Assembly: GCA_947629215.1 (NCBI GenBank)
Contig: CANRCU010000080.1
Location: 1-8,795, forward strand
DNA: 8,795 bases
Origin: an uncultured Clostridia bacterium
GTDB taxonomy: Bacteria; Bacillota; Clostridia; Lachnospirales; CAG-274
Direction: 5' to 3'
The notes under the pieces are model-generated. The model was not told the DNA's origin. It made no database searches and worked only from the letters and a program-made list of their open reading frames with translations. This document shows, piece after piece, positions 6,223 to 8,795 of this stretch. A program made the translations under genes and the position numbers. The first letter of the stretch is position 1. Every line of letters begins with the position of its first letter.

Positions 6223-6955
6223 ACTCCTTAATTTTTATGGATTTATCCTCGGCATTGTATTCGACTTCAACACCTGTTTCCGCAGCAATATCCCTTACAT
6301 AGCAATAAGCGGAGCCGTCAAAAATCTCGGTGTGTATATCAAGCAGTTTCCCATCGGCAATAACTCTTTTGCATTCTGCATTCCAGTCAACCGATTTTCC
6401 CAATAAAGAAAGGACATCCCTTGCCTTGACAAGAAAATGTCCCTCAACATTAAGTGATTTTATTTCCGTTGTTTTGTCTTTGTATGTTACGGCTGTCTGC
6501 GTAAAACTCGGTGCGGCGGTCTTTTCAATGCTGTCCGAAACTGCCGTTGTATTTATAAATATATATTCCTTAAACTCGACCGAGCAGCGAATATCGCCCA
6601 CGGTGTCATATTTGTATTTGTAGCTTTGTATGGAAACCGCAATATTTAGCAGTTCCGTCAAATCATCAATAATGACGATTCTCATAGGAATTTTTCTTTC
6701 GGCTACATATTTCAGCAAGTCTAATATTTCAAGCCCCGTATCTTTGGCAAAATCATAGCTTTTGGTCGGCAGGAACAGTTCCATTGAAAAACTCCTCGGT
6801 TTCTTATTTCCGAGGAGCGTTACCGTTGTTGTATGTGTCCCAAATTCCTGATTGGAAAGTTCGTTGAGTATCTCCGGCAGTTCATTCGGCACAACAGGCG
6901 TTTCCACAACCTTTTCGCTGTTGTTGTAGCTGAATAAAATTTTTATTGATGTCAT
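6221..6955 (-). CDS. XkdP-like baseplate/tail protein with C-terminal copper-amine-oxidase-N-like stalk domain, 244 aa
   Basis: Residues ~1-135 match the N-terminal domain of PBSX XkdP-type proteins: ILFSYNN near the start, PVVPNELPEI, then LLGNKKPRSFSMELFLPTKS, LLKYVAERKIPMRIVI, LLNIAVSIQSYKYKYDTVGD and a final EFKEYIF. In XkdP this domain is followed by LysM and the protein works at the tail/baseplate near the hub. Here, after a Thr/Lys linker, residues 163-244 instead form a stalk-type domain (NVEGHFLVKARDVLSLLGKS, V.WN, then FDGSAYCYVRDIAAETGVEV and YNAEDKSIKIKE). I chose the ATG at 6955: it overlaps the DUF2313 stop as ATGA and has GGAAGGGAG upstream; an earlier in-frame ATG at 7018 would add 21 residues read out of frame inside that gene. 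The assignment is by pattern only; its position downstream of XkdQ is atypical. Confidence 0.82.
   Translation of the reverse strand: MTSIKILFSYNNSEKVVETPVVPNELPEILNELSNQEFGTHTTTVTLLGNKKPRSFSMELFLPTKSYDFAKDTGLEILDLLKYVAERKIPMRIVIIDDLTELLNIAVSIQSYKYKYDTVGDIRCSVEFKEYIFINTTAVSDSIEKTAAPSFTQTAVTYKDKTTEIKSLNVEGHFLVKARDVLSLLGKSVDWNAECKRVIADGKLLDIHTEIFDGSAYCYVRDIAAETGVEVEYNAEDKSIKIKE
6787..6817 (-). other. Terminator-like hairpin inside the XkdP-like gene
   Basis: On the minus (sense) strand CTCCTCGG, a 10-base loop AAATAAGAAA and CCGAGGAG form a GC-rich perfect 8-bp stem (arms 6810-6817 and 6792-6799), followed at once by five T (6791-6787). The shape is that of an intrinsic terminator, though it is within coding sequence (around the LLGNKKPRSFSME segment) and may be chance. 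Translating ribosomes would normally prevent it from folding. Confidence 0.45.
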
Positions 6956-7479
6956 AATAAACTCCCTTCCACGCTGTCGGTTATCTCGCCCCAAGTAAAG
7001 GTTTTCATTTTCGCCCAAGTTATCTGCTTAGGCTCTTTCCATTTGATATGTTCAAAAATGAACATAAGGTCTAAATGGTACGGGATTATCTCGGCAAGTG
7101 TACTTTTTGCGAGGTCGCGGGCTTCATTGCTTTCGACCTTAAGGAAGTTTACTACAACAGCCATATCTTTTAAAGTAACGGATATTTTTATGCCTTCGAT
7201 AGCATTGACCGTTCCCTCTATAAGCTCCTTTGTGGCCGTTCCGACACCGAGCAAGCGAGTTCTTATTGCATTTCGCCTTTGCAGGTAACTTTCGGAACGC
7301 TTTGTGATGCCCATTTCATTTTCTTTAAAGCCCAAATACCAAGTGGCATAGTTCAGGAAGATTTGTTTGTACAAGTCATTTATATTCCCCTCGGCTTGCT
7401 CCATTTTTACCTTGAGCGCGTTTACAACATCAATGGTCACTTGGTCTTTATGATACAGCTTATTCATCAGCTTGAGCAT
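6952..7479 (-). CDS. DUF2313 / YmfQ (XkdU-like) baseplate protein, 175 aa
   Basis: This belongs to the YmfQ/DUF2313 family, the counterpart of XkdU and P2 gpI, which helps join the baseplate to the tail fibre. Seen features: a helical N-terminal half with IFLNYATWYLGFKENEMGIT; then SYLQRRNAIRTRLLGVGTAT followed by KELIEGTVNAIEG, the family's most typical stretch; a short beta section; a proline-containing IIPYHLDLMFIFEHIKW; and a C-terminus with two tryptophan motifs (ITWAKMKTFTWGEI). Length is typical. The ATG at 7479 lies 2 bp after the XkdQ-like stop, with GGGAGG 8 bases upstream; a second Met is at residue 5. The stop overlaps the next start as ATGA. In PBSX-like phages this gene usually follows baseplate J; here it comes two genes before it. 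Confidence 0.85.
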   Translation of the reverse strand: MLKLMNKLYHKDQVTIDVVNALKVKMEQAEGNINDLYKQIFLNYATWYLGFKENEMGITKRSESYLQRRNAIRTRLLGVGTATKELIEGTVNAIEGIKISVTLKDMAVVVNFLKVESNEARDLAKSTLAEIIPYHLDLMFIFEHIKWKEPKQITWAKMKTFTWGEITDSVEGSLL

Positions 7480-7481
7480 AG

Positions 7482-8795
7482 CTACAACCTCCCGTAAGCG
7501 TAAACGCCCGATGTTACCTTTTTCTTAACAACACCGATATTCGAGTTCTCGGCACTTATCTGCATTCCGTCACCGACATACACAGCCACATGATAGACCT
7601 TGCCGCCGTCTGCCCAGAATATCAGATCACCCGGCTGTTTTTCGCTTTCCTTGACCTTTGTGCAGGCATTATAATAGCCCTGTGCGGTCAAGCGGTCGAT
7701 AGTTTTCGTCCCGGATTTATTAAAGCAGTAATAAACCAAACCGGAACAGTCAAAGGAGTTCGGTCCCGTTGCGCCCCATACATAGCTTTTGCCGACTTGC
7801 TCGGAAAGCGTGGAGTACAAACTTTGGAAGTTTGCATTTGTTGTGCTTTCGCTTGCTGCATTCGTGTTTTCGGAAGTCACATCTTCACGAATTATAACTT
7901 CACCCTCGGTTGGTGTGTATTTGTCTTTTTCTTTCACGAATTCGAGACTGCAGCTCATTGTATGTATATCACCCTCGACCTTATGGCTCACAGAGGTGAT
8001 GCGGAAATAATCATCTATGCACAGATAATCATCCACAACGTGCATTATCCGCCCCGGTCGTGCTTTGTCATTACCTATAAAGTCCATACTTAACTCCCTC
8101 GCAATCTTGTTTTTATCTTTCAGTTCGTTGTCTGCAAGGCTTTTGATGTTTTCAAGGTCCTCGGAGTTCACGCTGTAATTCTCGCTTAACAAGCCGTACC
8201 TTGAAACATTCTCGGCATCTGAAACCGTATATTCGACTGCAGGCATATTTCCCGTTGTTTTGGAATTTATGACTGCAGTAACGCTGTTTTTCATATTTTC
8301 TATGGAATGGCTGTACTTGCCCCGACCATGAGCCTTTCGGTGTGTCACATCAAAGGCGGCCACATTTACGGCAGGTTTGAAAAGATATTCAAGCGGTTCT
8401 TCGGGATATTGGAAAACATATATTTTTTCTCCTCGCAGTTCATACATATATTTCTTTCCGTCATTTCCCTGCTGTATCTCTATAAGTTCCTTTATGATCT
8501 CGCTGACATTTTTGATATATACAGCGGTCACCTTTGCAGGCATATCGCAGATCTCGCCAACGGGAATGTTAAGCCTTGTGAAAAGTGTTCTCAAACATTC
8601 CGATACCGACTGTTCCTTGAATTGGATAACAATATCATTTTTGTTGAGGTAAAAGCCGAAATCAAAGGCTTTCACGGTTCTTTTTGGAAAATCTCTGCTG
8701 ACGCTGTACACAACTGCCCGGATAAGTTCGCCCTCGTCATTCTGTACTGAAATAATATCTCCTGCCATTATGAGCAGCCTTTCGAGGTATTTTTC
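7482..8795 (-). CDS. XkdQ-like tail hub protein fused to an NlpC/P60 peptidase (5' end outside window)
   Basis: The first two thirds match XkdQ/YqbQ-type hub proteins: AGDIISVQNDEGELIRAVVY, TVKAFDFGFYLNKNDIVIQF, the GKKYMYELRGEKIYVFQ stretch, and a closing DYFRITSVSHKVEGDIHTMS plus CSLEFVKEKD. A Thr/Ser/Asn-rich linker then leads to an NlpC/P60 domain: QVGKSYVWGATGPNSFDCSG with likely catalytic Cys, then PGDLIFWADGGKVYHVAVYV with the likely His. Numbering from the ATG at 8768, these are Cys341 and His393; the third polar residue is not obvious. The peptidase probably cuts wall peptide crosslinks as the tail tube penetrates. The reading frame stays open from that ATG to the window edge (EKYLERLLI precedes it), and XkdQ proteins usually have ~50 more N-terminal residues, so the real start is probably upstream, although an AAAGG lies before the 8768 ATG. 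The stop is 2 bp before DUF2313. Confidence 0.88.
   Translation of the reverse strand, partial: EKYLERLLIMAGDIISVQNDEGELIRAVVYSVSRDFPKRTVKAFDFGFYLNKNDIVIQFKEQSVSECLRTLFTRLNIPVGEICDMPAKVTAVYIKNVSEIIKELIEIQQGNDGKKYMYELRGEKIYVFQYPEEPLEYLFKPAVNVAAFDVTHRKAHGRGKYSHSIENMKNSVTAVINSKTTGNMPAVEYTVSDAENVSRYGLLSENYSVNSEDLENIKSLADNELKDKNKIARELSMDFIGNDKARPGRIMHVVDDYLCIDDYFRITSVSHKVEGDIHTMSCSLEFVKEKDKYTPTEGEVIIREDVTSENTNAASESTTNANFQSLYSTLSEQVGKSYVWGATGPNSFDCSGLVYYCFNKSGTKTIDRLTAQGYYNACTKVKESEKQPGDLIFWADGGKVYHVAVYVGDGMQISAENSNIGVVKKKVTSGVYAYGRL

Noticed and set aside
6956..7018. Longer start for the XkdP-like gene at 7018
   Set aside because: The extra residues are the DUF2313 C-terminal coding DNA in another frame; the 6955 start has a GGAAGGGAG site and an ATGA overlap.
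1..8795. CRISPR array, tRNA, rRNA, riboswitch or insertion sequence
   Set aside because: No regularly spaced repeats, cloverleaf, transposase or terminal inverted repeats were seen; nearly all DNA is explained by the phage genes.

Overview
The window is the late end of a contractile-tailed (myovirus-like, PBSX/XkdK-V type) prophage or tailocin-like element, followed by its integration genes. The host is most likely a gut-type Clostridia member (Bacillota). Reasons: strong AGGAGG-type Shine-Dalgarno sequences before almost every gene, moderate-to-low GC, PBSX-like baseplate proteins, a Bacillota-type phage holin, copper-amine-oxidase-N-like 'stalk' domains, and a large serine recombinase next to a SHOCT-like small gene, a cassette common in Clostridia. 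All supported genes are on the minus strand, so transcription runs from position 8795 towards position 1. No species can be named from sequence alone.

In transcription order, the baseplate/tail module comes first. It starts with an XkdQ-like hub protein carrying a C-terminal NlpC/P60 peptidase (7482-8795, 5' end outside the window). Next are a DUF2313/YmfQ-type baseplate protein (6952-7479), an XkdP-like protein whose C-terminal domain is a stalk domain rather than the usual LysM (6221-6955), a baseplate J/XkdT-like wedge protein (5082-6149), and a 499-residue tail fibre with a beta-helix-like C-terminal half (3510-5009, GTG start). The lysis module follows: a phage_holin_4-type holin (2974-3510) overlapping a zinc amidase endolysin with a C-terminal stalk domain (2172-3011). 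A clear rho-independent terminator (2125-2163) closes this late operon.

Downstream, in the same direction, is the integration cassette: a 71-residue SHOCT-like protein (1890-2105), a full-length large serine recombinase (305-1861), and the start of a second recombinase-like protein (1-300, continuing off the window). The second protein begins directly at the DNA-binding 'recombinase' domain and has no catalytic serine domain.

Most genes are tightly packed: ATGA and TGATG overlaps, a 2-bp gap, and a 38-bp holin/endolysin overlap. The two larger intergenic gaps in the tail module (5010-5081 and 6150-6220) flank the baseplate J gene, resemble each other and contain inverted repeats. The most unusual points are the order of the baseplate genes, with DUF2313 and the XkdP-like gene placed between XkdQ and baseplate J and no XkdR/XkdS; the domain replacement in the XkdP-like protein, which carries the same domain class as the endolysin; the catalytic-domain-less recombinase partner; and an ATG-TGA start-stop element overlapping the fibre's GTG start. 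I see no RNA gene, CRISPR array or insertion sequence, and no gene-free stretch over 300 bases.
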